Below, one piece after another: positions 1 through 7,811 of a stretch of 64,000 bases of DNA. A program made the position numbers and the translations under genes. The stretch's first letter is position 1. The number at the start of each line of letters is the position of its first letter. The stretch covers positions 3,519,001 through 3,583,000 of the forward strand of contig CP007053.1 in NCBI GenBank assembly GCA_000242935.3, read 5' to 3'. Origin of the DNA: Opitutaceae bacterium TAV5 (GTDB lineage Bacteria > Verrucomicrobiota > Verrucomicrobiia > Opitutales > Opitutaceae). Under the pieces are notes generated by a model. It saw only the letters and a program-made list of their open reading frames with translations, did not search any database and was not told the DNA's origin.

Positions 1-908
1 TTCAGGTTGCGCGGTCCCGTGACTATCATCCGCGTCTTTCGGGCCGCCGGCGCAACGTCATGCTCATCACGCCGTCCCGATCGGCGTATCCTGTGCAAAA
101 CTACGTGGAAATGGTGGTCTCGCACCTTGCCGGGGAACTCGCCGCCCGCGGCTACCGGATCGAGATCCTGCCCGCGGACAATCTCGACCGCCTGGAAAAC
201 ATCCCGTTTTGCGGCGCGATACGGATCGGTTCCGACGAGGTGCCCTGGAATAACTGGAACGCAAGATTCGACGCGCCGCTGGTGATGATCGACCGCGAGG
301 TGACGCCTCCGCTTCCCAATGTGTTTTCCGTGCGTTCGAACGAAAAGCAGGGGATGGAACTGGCGGTGGAGTATTTGTTCCGGCGCGGGCATCGCCGCAT
401 CGGCTGCCTCGTCAGCATGTCGAAGCTGGGCAATCCGCTCCAGCGCGAACGGTACCTTGAGGAGGCGCTGGCGGAGAGGAAGTTGCCGGCGGGCAAATCC
501 CTGGTGCGACTGCCCACGGAGGAAAATTTCGTGGAGGAAGTCGGCAAGCTGCTGCGAAACAAACCCGATGCGATTTTCAGCCCCGGCGGATCGGGCGGCA
601 TCATCACGGCCTATGCGCTGTCGCTTTACGGCAAACGGGTGCCGGACGACATTTCGCTCGTCGTTTCCGAGCGTGCGATGATTTCCCGTTACTGCATCCC
701 TCCGCAGACGGCGATCACGCAGGATTACCATGCGCTGGCAGTCGCGGCGGTGGATGTGATCGACGCCCGGCTCCGGCGGCAGGATTTTCCGCGGGAAACG
801 GTTCTGGATTACCAGCTCATCGAGCGCGACAGCGTGGCCGATCGCGCTGCTGATCGTCCGGTCCTCACGAATCATCCGGTTCCAGGTGGTCCGGGTGGCT
901 CAACGTGA
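1..908 (+). CDS. LacI-family type transcriptional regulator, 3' part
   Basis: The frame is open from the window edge (first full codon at 3) to the TGA at 906-908, so the start lies outside. The segment VARSRDYHPRLSGRRRNV before the first in-window Met (60) looks like the end of a LacI-type DNA-binding head and hinge. It is followed by a periplasmic-binding-protein-like sensor fold with the usual segments: MLITPS opening strand, SVRSNEKQGMELAVEYLFRRGHRRIG, and PDAIFSPGGSGGIITAYAL. The last part (DYHALAVAAVDVIDARL) matches the dimerisation end of LacI/GalR proteins. The ligand is probably a sugar, which is inference. No neighbouring target is visible because the gene is cut by the edge. Confidence 0.75.
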   Translation, partial: QVARSRDYHPRLSGRRRNVMLITPSRSAYPVQNYVEMVVSHLAGELAARGYRIEILPADNLDRLENIPFCGAIRIGSDEVPWNNWNARFDAPLVMIDREVTPPLPNVFSVRSNEKQGMELAVEYLFRRGHRRIGCLVSMSKLGNPLQRERYLEEALAERKLPAGKSLVRLPTEENFVEEVGKLLRNKPDAIFSPGGSGGIITAYALSLYGKRVPDDISLVVSERAMISRYCIPPQTAITQDYHALAVAAVDVIDARLRRQDFPRETVLDYQLIERDSVADRAADRPVLTNHPVPGGPGGST

Positions 909-943
909 GCGCGGCCAGATAGCAGGGGAAGTAGAGTGGCTCC

Positions 944-3900
944 TTATGGCAGTCGTTTGGTGAAGAGGAGGCGGGTCTCGATTTTTTCGACAGGCAGACC
1001 GGTGAGAAGGGCGGCGGCGCGGCGGTAGATGTCGAGTTGCGATGCGTAGCGGGCGGTGGCGCGGGCGTGGTCGGCGTCGTCGCGGAGGCGGTCGGTCTTG
1101 AAATCGTGGATCGTAGCGGAGAAAGCGCGGCCGGAGGCGTCGCGGCGAATGACCACACGGTCGAAGGTGCCGGTGTACCAGGTGTCGCCAAACGCGACTT
1201 CGAAGGTGCGCTCGCGCCAGACTTCGGCTCGCGCGTCGGGACGCGCGAAAACGGCGGAACATGTCGCAGCGTTTTCGATACAGGCACGGGCTTCGGCGAT
1301 GGCAGGTTCGGGGATGCCTGCGGCGAAAAGCGCGGCTGTCCAGGCATCGGCCTCCCAGGTATCGAGCCATTCGACGGCGGCGAGGGCGTTGTGAACCGCG
1401 GTGCCGAAGGCGGCGGCGTGGTCGCCGGTGTTGCCAAACACGAGCGCGCCGGGCAGCGTGCCGGTTTTGGCGTCGGATGGCGTGCGGGGGATCAGGCGGC
1501 GGACAGGCTGGAAGGGAGCGGCGGCATTCCTGCCGCTGCGACGGGACGCGGAGCGGCCCGCCGGATCGGAGGGGGAGTTACCCGTGTCAGGCAGCGGCAG
1601 GAATGCCGCCGCTCCGGCACAGGTGTTGTCGGGACAGTCGCGGAACCAGGCCGGGTTGCCGGTGCTCCAGGCAGCAGGGAGGGTCAGGTCGCCGATGGTG
1701 ACTTCGTCACCGGCGGTGCCGAGGGATTCGGCGAGGATGCGGGGGAAATTTCTCGAGCGGCTGGACGTTTTGACCGGCTCGGTGATGAGGTACATGCCGA
1801 GTTTGGCCCGGGTCATCGCGACGTAGAAGAGACAGAGTTTTTCGTAGGCGGCATCGGATTCCTCTTCGGCCATCCAGGCGGCAAGCGCGGGATCGTGATC
1901 GGCGAAGAGTTTCGGGGGGAGGCTGAGAATCCATTCGGTGTTGCGTTCGTCGTCTTTTTTCACGGCGAGCGAGTCGCGGCGGCGGGTGGAAAGGGAGTTG
2001 CCGGCGAGATCGGGGAGCACGACGAGATCGAAGCCGAGCCCCTTGGACTTGTGGATCGTCATGATGCGGATGACAGCGTCGGACTCGATTTCGCGAACGG
2101 TGTGGCGCTGGCAAAACCGGACGAATTCGGAAAAGTCGCGGCTGCCGGTTTCGTCGAAGAGGCGGGCGGCTTCGGCGAGCTGGTCGGCACGCTCGCGGTT
2201 GAAGGGGTCGAGCGGGGAGAGGGATGAAGGAGCAGCGCCTGTGGTGGAGGCACACGGGCTGGAAGCCCGTGCCACGCCGGAATCATGGGCAGGATGCCCA
2301 TGCCACGTTGCGGGCGGGACGCCCGCGTCACGCGGAGAGGCAACGCTCACGGGCAGGGATGCCCGTGCCCCGTCGGATGCGGGCGGGACGCCCGCGCCAC
2401 TTGTTTCCAGACGGCGGAGCCAGGTTTCGACGGTGCGTTCGAACCCGTCGGTATGGACTTCGCGGAGGAGGCCGGCGGAGAGGTGTTCGGGAGCGGTCCA
2501 GCGAAGGGCATCGAGGACGGCGCGCAAGGGGGTCATGCGGAGGTGCTCCCACGCGAGGGTGTCGCCGGGGTGGGCCGCTGCCTGGAAGAGGGCGAGGAGG
2601 GCGGCGGAGAGCGGGTTGTCGGCGCAGACGTGGAGATCGGAGGCGGCGATGGCGGGAAGGTTTCCTTGCGCACGAAGGTAATCGGCGAGGGCCGTGGCGG
2701 TGTCGTTGGTCTGGACGAGGACGGCGACCGAGAGGCCGCGGTCGAGCGGACGGATTTCCTGGAGGAGGCGGAGCGTGAGCGCGAAACGGGCTTCCTCGGC
2801 GTCGCCGTCGGTGTCGGCAAGGAGCCAGGCGGCATGGCCGTCGAGCGCGGGGCGAGCGCAGACATGGTCGCGCCACTCGTCAGACCAGCGTTGCGCGGCG
2901 GGAGCGGGCAGGTGGGTGGCGAGGGCGATGGCGTGGCCGAAGACGGCGTTGACCATGTCGATGATGGCGGGGGCGGAACGCCAGGATTTGTCGAGGCGTC
3001 CTTCGGCGATGAGGCCGGGGGTGGCGGCGTTGTAATGATCAAAAATCTCGCGGAAGAGGCGCGGGTCGCCGCCGCGCCAGGAAAAGATGGCCTGCTTGAC
3101 GTCGCCGACGTAGAAAAAGCTGCGCGCCTGCCCGGAGTCCTGGATGGCTTCGTCGATGAGATTGCGGAGAATGCTCCACTGGCCGTGGCTGGTGTCCTGA
3201 AATTCGTCGAGGAGCCAGTGGTCGAAACGCGTGTCGAGCCGCCAGTCGATGAGAAGGCGGGCGTCGGGCGAAAGGCTGAAACCGGAAGATGTGGAACACA
3301 GGACAGGCGCGCCGGCTTCGGGCATGAGCAGGCGTTGCACGTCGGCGAAGGTCATGCGGCCGCTGCGGCGGACGAGGTCGCCATAAACGGCTTCATAGCC
3401 GCGCAGGACGGTGTGGATGCCCTGGGTCATCTGGATGCGGCGCGTGAACTCGCCGTGGAAAATCGAGCGCGTGAGCGTGGCGAGGGCGGCGCAGGCGGCG
3501 GGCGGGAGGGTCTGTTTCTTGCGCTCGATGACGAGTTGCACGTCCACGGGCTGGTCGCGGGCGGGTGCGAGGGCGTCCCATTGGTCGAGGACTTTTTCGA
3601 GCACGTAGGCGACGGGTTTGGGAAGCTCGGCGCCGGGGGACCAGTCTTCGAGCGTGGCGGCGAAATCGTGCCAGCGTTGACGCTGTTTTTCGTTCATCAG
3701 CGATTCGGGAGCGCTGCCGGCCCAGGCGCGGAGGGTTTGCAGGGCGGCGTCGCGATCGTTGTCGGCGACGGGAGCGAGCCAGGGCGAGGACGCGCCAGGC
3801 CAGATGCGGGCGGGGTTGCCCCAGGCGGCGGGTGCGGGTGCGTCGAGGTAGAGTTCCTGGTGCTCGTCGAGAAAGCGGTCGAGGCGCGGAGCGAGCCGTT

Positions 3901-4543
3901 TTTCCTCGGTGCCGAAGGTGGCGCGCTTGAAGGCTTCGATGAACTCGCGCGCGGCGTCATCGGGCGTCGCGCCGGCGGGGCTGAACATTTTCCGGAGGAC
4001 GCGGCGGCGTTCGAGGTGCGAGCTGTGTTCCTGGAGGATTTCGAAGTCGCCGCCGAGGCCGAGTTCGAGCGGGAAGGTTCTCACAATTTTGCCGAAAAAA
4101 CTGTCGAGCGTGCCGAGCGAGAGGCGGTGTATGTTTTCCACCATGACACGCAGCAGGGAGAGAAAATGCGGAGAGGGAGCGGCGGCGGCGGAAGAGGAGG
4201 GGGGGGGAGGGGAGGGGGGCGCAGATGCAGATGTCGAACGCTGAACACCGAACGCTGAACATTGAACATCGAACAGGCGACACTGCGCGTCGTCGGGGAA
4301 AAGTTCGCGCGCGAGGGTGGAGGCGTAGTCGGGGTCGGCGGCGGCGCGGGCGAGTTTTTTGAGGATTTCATCGGAAAATTCGCCGGCGGCCTTGCGGGTG
4401 AAGGTGAGGGCGACGATGCGTTCGGGGGCGGCGCCGAGCGCGAGGAGTTGCACGAAGCGGTTGGTGAGCGCGTACGTCTTGCCCGAGCCCGCCGAGGCGA
4501 GGATCATCCGGTGGCCGGGAGGTTGCAGGGGGGACGGGTTCAT
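944..4543 (-). CDS. UvrD/RecB-type helicase-nuclease, AddA-like
   Basis: Large DNA helicase with a C-terminal RecB-like nuclease, expected to process double-strand DNA ends with its neighbour. The start is the ATG at 4543, overlapping the TGA of the upstream gene in an ATGA arrangement; a longer upstream frame is only Arg-rich read-through. About 1199 residues. Motifs in order: Walker A ASAGSGKT (K22), LTFTRKAAGEF, Walker B LLDEFQDTS near 445, GDVKQAIFSWRGGD, TIHKSKGLGFDLVVLPDL, YVAMTRAKLGMYLI, then nuclease motifs GTFDRV and DFKTD near 1145 and QLDIYRRA. Three low-complexity segments (about residues 90-124, 714-764 and 976-1009) coincide with dispersed DNA repeats inserted in frame. All catalytic motifs seem intact, so it may still function. 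Confidence 0.88.
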   Translation of the reverse strand: MNPSPLQPPGHRMILASAGSGKTYALTNRFVQLLALGAAPERIVALTFTRKAAGEFSDEILKKLARAAADPDYASTLARELFPDDAQCRLFDVQCSAFGVQRSTSASAPPSPPPPSSSAAAAPSPHFLSLLRVMVENIHRLSLGTLDSFFGKIVRTFPLELGLGGDFEILQEHSSHLERRRVLRKMFSPAGATPDDAAREFIEAFKRATFGTEEKRLAPRLDRFLDEHQELYLDAPAPAAWGNPARIWPGASSPWLAPVADNDRDAALQTLRAWAGSAPESLMNEKQRQRWHDFAATLEDWSPGAELPKPVAYVLEKVLDQWDALAPARDQPVDVQLVIERKKQTLPPAACAALATLTRSIFHGEFTRRIQMTQGIHTVLRGYEAVYGDLVRRSGRMTFADVQRLLMPEAGAPVLCSTSSGFSLSPDARLLIDWRLDTRFDHWLLDEFQDTSHGQWSILRNLIDEAIQDSGQARSFFYVGDVKQAIFSWRGGDPRLFREIFDHYNAATPGLIAEGRLDKSWRSAPAIIDMVNAVFGHAIALATHLPAPAAQRWSDEWRDHVCARPALDGHAAWLLADTDGDAEEARFALTLRLLQEIRPLDRGLSVAVLVQTNDTATALADYLRAQGNLPAIAASDLHVCADNPLSAALLALFQAAAHPGDTLAWEHLRMTPLRAVLDALRWTAPEHLSAGLLREVHTDGFERTVETWLRRLETSGAGVPPASDGARASLPVSVASPRDAGVPPATWHGHPAHDSGVARASSPCASTTGAAPSSLSPLDPFNRERADQLAEAARLFDETGSRDFSEFVRFCQRHTVREIESDAVIRIMTIHKSKGLGFDLVVLPDLAGNSLSTRRRDSLAVKKDDERNTEWILSLPPKLFADHDPALAAWMAEEESDAAYEKLCLFYVAMTRAKLGMYLITEPVKTSSRSRNFPRILAESLGTAGDEVTIGDLTLPAAWSTGNPAWFRDCPDNTCAGAAAFLPLPDTGNSPSDPAGRSASRRSGRNAAAPFQPVRRLIPRTPSDAKTGTLPGALVFGNTGDHAAAFGTAVHNALAAVEWLDTWEADAWTAALFAAGIPEPAIAEARACIENAATCSAVFARPDARAEVWRERTFEVAFGDTWYTGTFDRVVIRRDASGRAFSATIHDFKTDRLRDDADHARATARYASQLDIYRRAAALLTGLPVEKIETRLLFTKRLP
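1515..1615. repeat. Inverted repeat with perfect 25-bp arms, in frame in the AddA-like gene
   Basis: Arms at 1515-1539 and 1591-1615 are exact reverse complements (core GCGGCATTCCTGCCGC). The encoded peptide reads GAAAFLPLPDTG and GRNAAAPFQPV on the two sides. It sits near the start of the C-terminal nuclease part without breaking the frame. Confidence 0.9.
2250..2400. repeat. Cluster of GC palindromes, in frame in the AddA-like gene
   Basis: At least five short palindromes in series: gggctggaagccc, gggcaggatgccc, gcgggcgggacgcccgc, cgggcagggatgcccg and gcgggcgggacgcccgc again, each followed by a gccac-like tail. The encoded peptide carries AGVPPATWHGHPAHDSGVA. Related units are in the GH78 gene and at 13836-13857. 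Confidence 0.9.
4170..4275. repeat. Low-complexity repeat in frame in the AddA-like gene
   Basis: A G-rich purine run (about 4185-4220) is joined to tandem units of the form gaacgctgaacaccgaacgctgaacattgaacatc. The protein segment is DVQCSAFGVQRSTSASAPPS and a Pro/Ser/Ala run, at residues 90-124 between helicase motifs. Confidence 0.85.
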
Positions 4544-7500
4544 TGTTCGCAGGGCCATTCGATGCTGTCGGCGGCGCCGTTGTGGAAGAGGGCGGCGTAG
4601 TCGTCGTACGCGGCTTCGGCGGCGGTGAGTTCGGCGGGGGGCCAGAAACGGCGGGCGGCGATGGCGGCGACAATGCCTTCGGCGCAGGTGTCGGCGGCGC
4701 GTTGGGTGGCGGGCGTGTAGTCGAGCCATTCGCTGACGCGGGTTTCACCGATGGCTTTGGGGAGGTTGAAATAACCGCAGGCGACGGCGTCGCCATACTC
4801 GGGAGCGACGGCGCGGAGGTAGAGAGGGAGTTGCAGGTCGGTCCAGAGGAGAGAGCCAGCGGTGCCGGTGCCGGAGAAGAGCGTCCAGGGCGGGAGCGTA
4901 TCCGGTGAATCGTTACGGCGGGGTTTGCGGAGATGGGCGTCGACCGGATTCACGGCCGAGTCGGAGGTTTTGTAGTCGAGCACGCGGATGGCGCCGGTGG
5001 TTTCGTTGCGATCGATGCGGTCGATTTTTCCGCGGACGGGGAGGCCGCCGATGACGAGATCGACGGGGTATTCGGTGCGTTCGATGAGCCAGCCTTCGGC
5101 GCGAAGGCGGGCCTGCTCCCCGGCGGCGCGCGAAAGGCGCTGGCGGGCGGATTCGAGTTGGACAACGAGGGGGAGCGGGAGCTGTTCGCCCCACGTGGCG
5201 CGGGCGCAGGCTTCGAGCCGGTCGAGCAGGAAATCGCGGAGGAGGGCCGGGTCGGCGCAGTCGCGCAGGCCGGATTCGGGGCGGCCCATGGCTTCGAGCG
5301 CGGCGTGGCAGAGATTGCCGAAATCGAGGGCGTCGAGTTCGGCTTTGTCCGGGTCGACGGCACGCATGCGGAGGGCGTGTTTGAGGTAGAAGCGGAAGGG
5401 GCAGCGCAAGTAGTCGCGGAACGCGGTGACGGAGAGTTTTTCGATGGGAGCGTCGGTGCGCGGAGCGAGTTTCCAGGCTCGGCGCCAGGCGAGGCTGGCG
5501 CGGCCGGAGGGAGGCGTGCCGAAGAGATAGAGGACGCGACCGGGGAGGTCGGCGTCGGCGCACTGGAGAAGAAGACGCGAGGGGCGGAGCGGGTCGCCGG
5601 CGGCGGAGGTCTTGCCGACGAGCAGGTCGAGGCGGCCAGTGGAGGAGAGGCCAGAGGCCAGAGGCCGGAGGCCAGAATCCGGAGAGCCAGCAGTTGTCGT
5701 AGCCGAAGTCTGTTCTCTGACTTCTGTCCTCTGGCCTCTGTCCTCTGGCCTCTGTCCTCTGGAGTAGACGAGGGTTTGCAGGAGGTACGCGTCGCGGGCG
5801 AAGCGGGCGGCGTTGGTCTTGAGGCCGAGGCGTTCGCGGAGGGATTCGGGGAGGAACGCGTCGCCGTTGACGGCTTCCGGGACGCGGCCGTCGTTGAGAC
5901 CGGCGATGACGAGATGCGGGGTGTCGTCCCACGGGAGTTCGAGCCAGCCCTGGAGGTCGATGGCGCGGGGGGATTTTTCTTCGGGAAGGGTAGCATCGCC
6001 GAAGGCGCGGAGGGCGAGGTCGAAGGCGTCGGCAGGAGCGATGCGGGGGAAGCGGCGGAGGGCGGCGGTGGTGGCGGCGAGGGCATCGCGCCAGGCGCCG
6101 GCGGCTTCGACGGTGCGGGCATCGTCGGGGCGGGCGAGGTCGAATTCGCGTGCCGAAAACAGGTCGGCGAGGGTGGCGTCGAGTCCGGAAGGAAAGGGAG
6201 GCGCGAGGAGCTGGCGGGCGAGGGCGGCGATGGCGTCGAGGTCGGCGGCGAGGGAAATATTGCCGGCAGCGGCAGCGTGTTCGCGGGCGACGGAGAGCGT
6301 GGGGGGCAGGTGGGCGGCGTGGAGATTGTCGAGCGCGGCGAGAAAGCGGGCGGCGGACCAGTCGGCGCGATGGCGCGAGCGAAGCCAGTGAAGGATATCG
6401 GGGCAGCGGGCGAGCGCGGCGACGGACGGGAACGCGGGGTCGCGTTCGCGGGCGAGGTCGGCGAGCGCGGTGAGCAGGGCGTGAAGCGCGCCGGCGCGGT
6501 GGGGGCGGCCTTCGGGGTTGTGGGAAGGGATGCCGGCGCGGGCGAGCCCGGATTCGACGAGCGGAGTGATCTCGCCATCGGCGATGCCGATGGCGAGGAC
6601 ACCGTCGGCCGATTCGTATTGGCCGGCATATGACACGATGGCCGCGGCCTGGGCGGCGGGGTCCTCGCAGAGGCGTACGTGCTGTTTGAAATCGGGAAGG
6701 TCGAGCGGGCGGCGGGTCCAGGCGTCGGGCCGGGGGCGTCCGTAATGGTCAAAGAGCGCGGAGAGCCCGGCGGCGGACTCCGGGCCGTGCACGAGGATGT
6801 GCAAGGTGACTGCGGACGCAGCGGAGGCCGCGAGCCGGTCGAGCGAGCGAAGGGCGAGCGGGAGCGGATCGGGCGTGGCGATGACGGCGATACGGGTGAT
6901 CGTGGAAGGCGGCATGCCGGAGGTGGCCGCGGTGATCTTGGCGAGCTGTCCGTCGCGGAGGCCGCGGCGGGCGAGGGCGGCGTCGTACACGGCTTCGAGC
7001 CGGCCGAGCTGTTGCCAGCGGACGGTTTCGGGAAAGTCGTCGCCGGCGCGGGCGGTGACGTCGCCCATGCGGAGGGCGTTCTCGGCCAGCGTGGCCTGGA
7101 GACGCTGGAATTCGCGGGCGAGGCGCGAGGACCAGGCGAAATTGCGCGCGGGCGGGTCGACGGGGAAAACGGCGCGGAAATCGTCGAGGTCGATGGCGTC
7201 GAGCACTTCGATCCAGGCGAGAAGCGACTCGACGGGGGTGGCGGGGGCGGCTTCGCCGCCCGGTTTCGGGTTTGGGGTTTCGGGTTTGGAGTTTGGGGTT
7301 TCGGGTTTCGTGACAGGTTCTGTGATCGGGAACCCTGAACCCTGAACCCTGAACCCTGAACTCTCCGCCGGAGGCGAGGGCGGGAGGAGTTCGGTGATGA
7401 AGCGTTCGGGCGAGACGACGTGGGGCGGGAAGACGGCCTGGCCGCGGGCGGCGGCCAGGACGGCGAGGGCTTCGCGAAGGCGGCGGCCGGACTGCGCGGT

Positions 7501-7632
7501 CGGCACGATGACGAGGGTGTCGGAGAGATCGAGGGGTCCGCGATCCTCCCGGTCGCCGACGAGCCAGGCCGCCGCGGCGGGTGCGAGGGGCTTTTTCCAG
7601 GACAGACTGTGAAGGCGCGGAACGGCGGGCAT
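4540..7632 (-). CDS. PD-(D/E)XK nuclease family protein, AddB-like partner
   Basis: About 1030 residues, starting MPAVPRLHSLSWKKPL. No Walker A is seen, while a C-terminal PD-(D/E)XK nuclease is: FRDYLRCPFRFYLKH near 740, FGNLCHAALEAMGR, KIDRID and VLDYKTSD near 885, and LQLPLYLRAV. This matches AddB-type subunits that pair with an AddA helicase, and the 4-base stop/start overlap with the downstream helicase gene supports coupled translation of a two-subunit complex. The clustered cysteines of the classical AddB iron-sulphur motif are not evident. Two repeat-derived segments interrupt it in frame: about residues 90-125 (GFRVQGSGF, KPETPNSKPETPNPKP) and 623-662 (QRPEDRGQRTEVREQ). Confidence 0.8.
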   Translation of the reverse strand: MPAVPRLHSLSWKKPLAPAAAAWLVGDREDRGPLDLSDTLVIVPTAQSGRRLREALAVLAAARGQAVFPPHVVSPERFITELLPPSPPAESSGFRVQGSGFPITEPVTKPETPNSKPETPNPKPGGEAAPATPVESLLAWIEVLDAIDLDDFRAVFPVDPPARNFAWSSRLAREFQRLQATLAENALRMGDVTARAGDDFPETVRWQQLGRLEAVYDAALARRGLRDGQLAKITAATSGMPPSTITRIAVIATPDPLPLALRSLDRLAASAASAVTLHILVHGPESAAGLSALFDHYGRPRPDAWTRRPLDLPDFKQHVRLCEDPAAQAAAIVSYAGQYESADGVLAIGIADGEITPLVESGLARAGIPSHNPEGRPHRAGALHALLTALADLARERDPAFPSVAALARCPDILHWLRSRHRADWSAARFLAALDNLHAAHLPPTLSVAREHAAAAGNISLAADLDAIAALARQLLAPPFPSGLDATLADLFSAREFDLARPDDARTVEAAGAWRDALAATTAALRRFPRIAPADAFDLALRAFGDATLPEEKSPRAIDLQGWLELPWDDTPHLVIAGLNDGRVPEAVNGDAFLPESLRERLGLKTNAARFARDAYLLQTLVYSRGQRPEDRGQRTEVREQTSATTTAGSPDSGLRPLASGLSSTGRLDLLVGKTSAAGDPLRPSRLLLQCADADLPGRVLYLFGTPPSGRASLAWRRAWKLAPRTDAPIEKLSVTAFRDYLRCPFRFYLKHALRMRAVDPDKAELDALDFGNLCHAALEAMGRPESGLRDCADPALLRDFLLDRLEACARATWGEQLPLPLVVQLESARQRLSRAAGEQARLRAEGWLIERTEYPVDLVIGGLPVRGKIDRIDRNETTGAIRVLDYKTSDSAVNPVDAHLRKPRRNDSPDTLPPWTLFSGTGTAGSLLWTDLQLPLYLRAVAPEYGDAVACGYFNLPKAIGETRVSEWLDYTPATQRAADTCAEGIVAAIAARRFWPPAELTAAEAAYDDYAALFHNGAADSIEWPCEQ
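5646..5764. repeat. CCAGAG/CTCTGG inverted repeat in frame in the AddB-like gene
   Basis: The same family as 13722-13835 in opposite orientation, sharing the loop agccagcagttgtcgtagcc. It encodes QRPEDRGQRTEVREQ, TAGSPDSGLRPLASGL in the AddB-like protein. Confidence 0.9.
7258..7364. repeat. Tandem gggtttcgggtttgg / ccctgaaccctgaa repeat in the AddB-like gene
   Basis: Tandem units on the left face complementary-type units on the right, so the whole can fold back. It is read in frame as GFRVQGSGF and KPETPNSKPETPNPKP at about residues 90-125. It resembles telomeric sequence only by chance. Confidence 0.85.
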
Positions 7633-7763
7633 GGCTGAGTGAGTGGAACGCGAAGCGCGCGCCGGGGGAACAGGAAATTTTCGGAACAGGTGACGTTGCA
7701 GGAGTTGCGGCGCTGGCGCGAGTTGCCCGTTTGCTCAACGATTTGCAACGTGAGGCTAACTAA

Positions 7764-7788
7764 ATTCCCCCTGGCACGAGGGGGATTG
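7764..7788. promoter_or_regulatory. Inverted repeat in the intergenic region upstream of the efflux pair
   Basis: TCCCCCT and AGGGGGA arms around a GGCACG loop lie about 25-45 bases before the efflux-gene start and between two divergent genes. It could be an operator for a local regulator or part of a hairpin. No -35/-10 pair is convincing. Low confidence in function; the repeat itself is plain. Confidence 0.35.
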
Positions 7789-7811
7789 TCTGGTGTAAAT
7801 TGGCCGATTCC

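Noticed and set aside
1037-4258. Long plus-strand frames opposite the AddA-like gene
   Set aside because: Gly/Ala/Arg-rich translations without motifs; they arise because few stops occur antisense to GC-rich codons.
4544-4729. N-terminal extension of the AddA-like gene
   Set aside because: The added residues are an Arg/His run with no motif and would overlap the AddB-like gene; the ATGA overlap at 4540-4543 is a better start.
7320-7362. Telomere-like ccctgaaccctgaa units
   Set aside because: They are inside a coding region and form part of a fold-back repeat; there is no sign of a linear replicon end.
4950-7748. 932-residue frame overlapping the AddB-like gene
   Set aside because: A Ser/Pro/Arg-rich shadow in another frame of the same strand, with no conserved motif.
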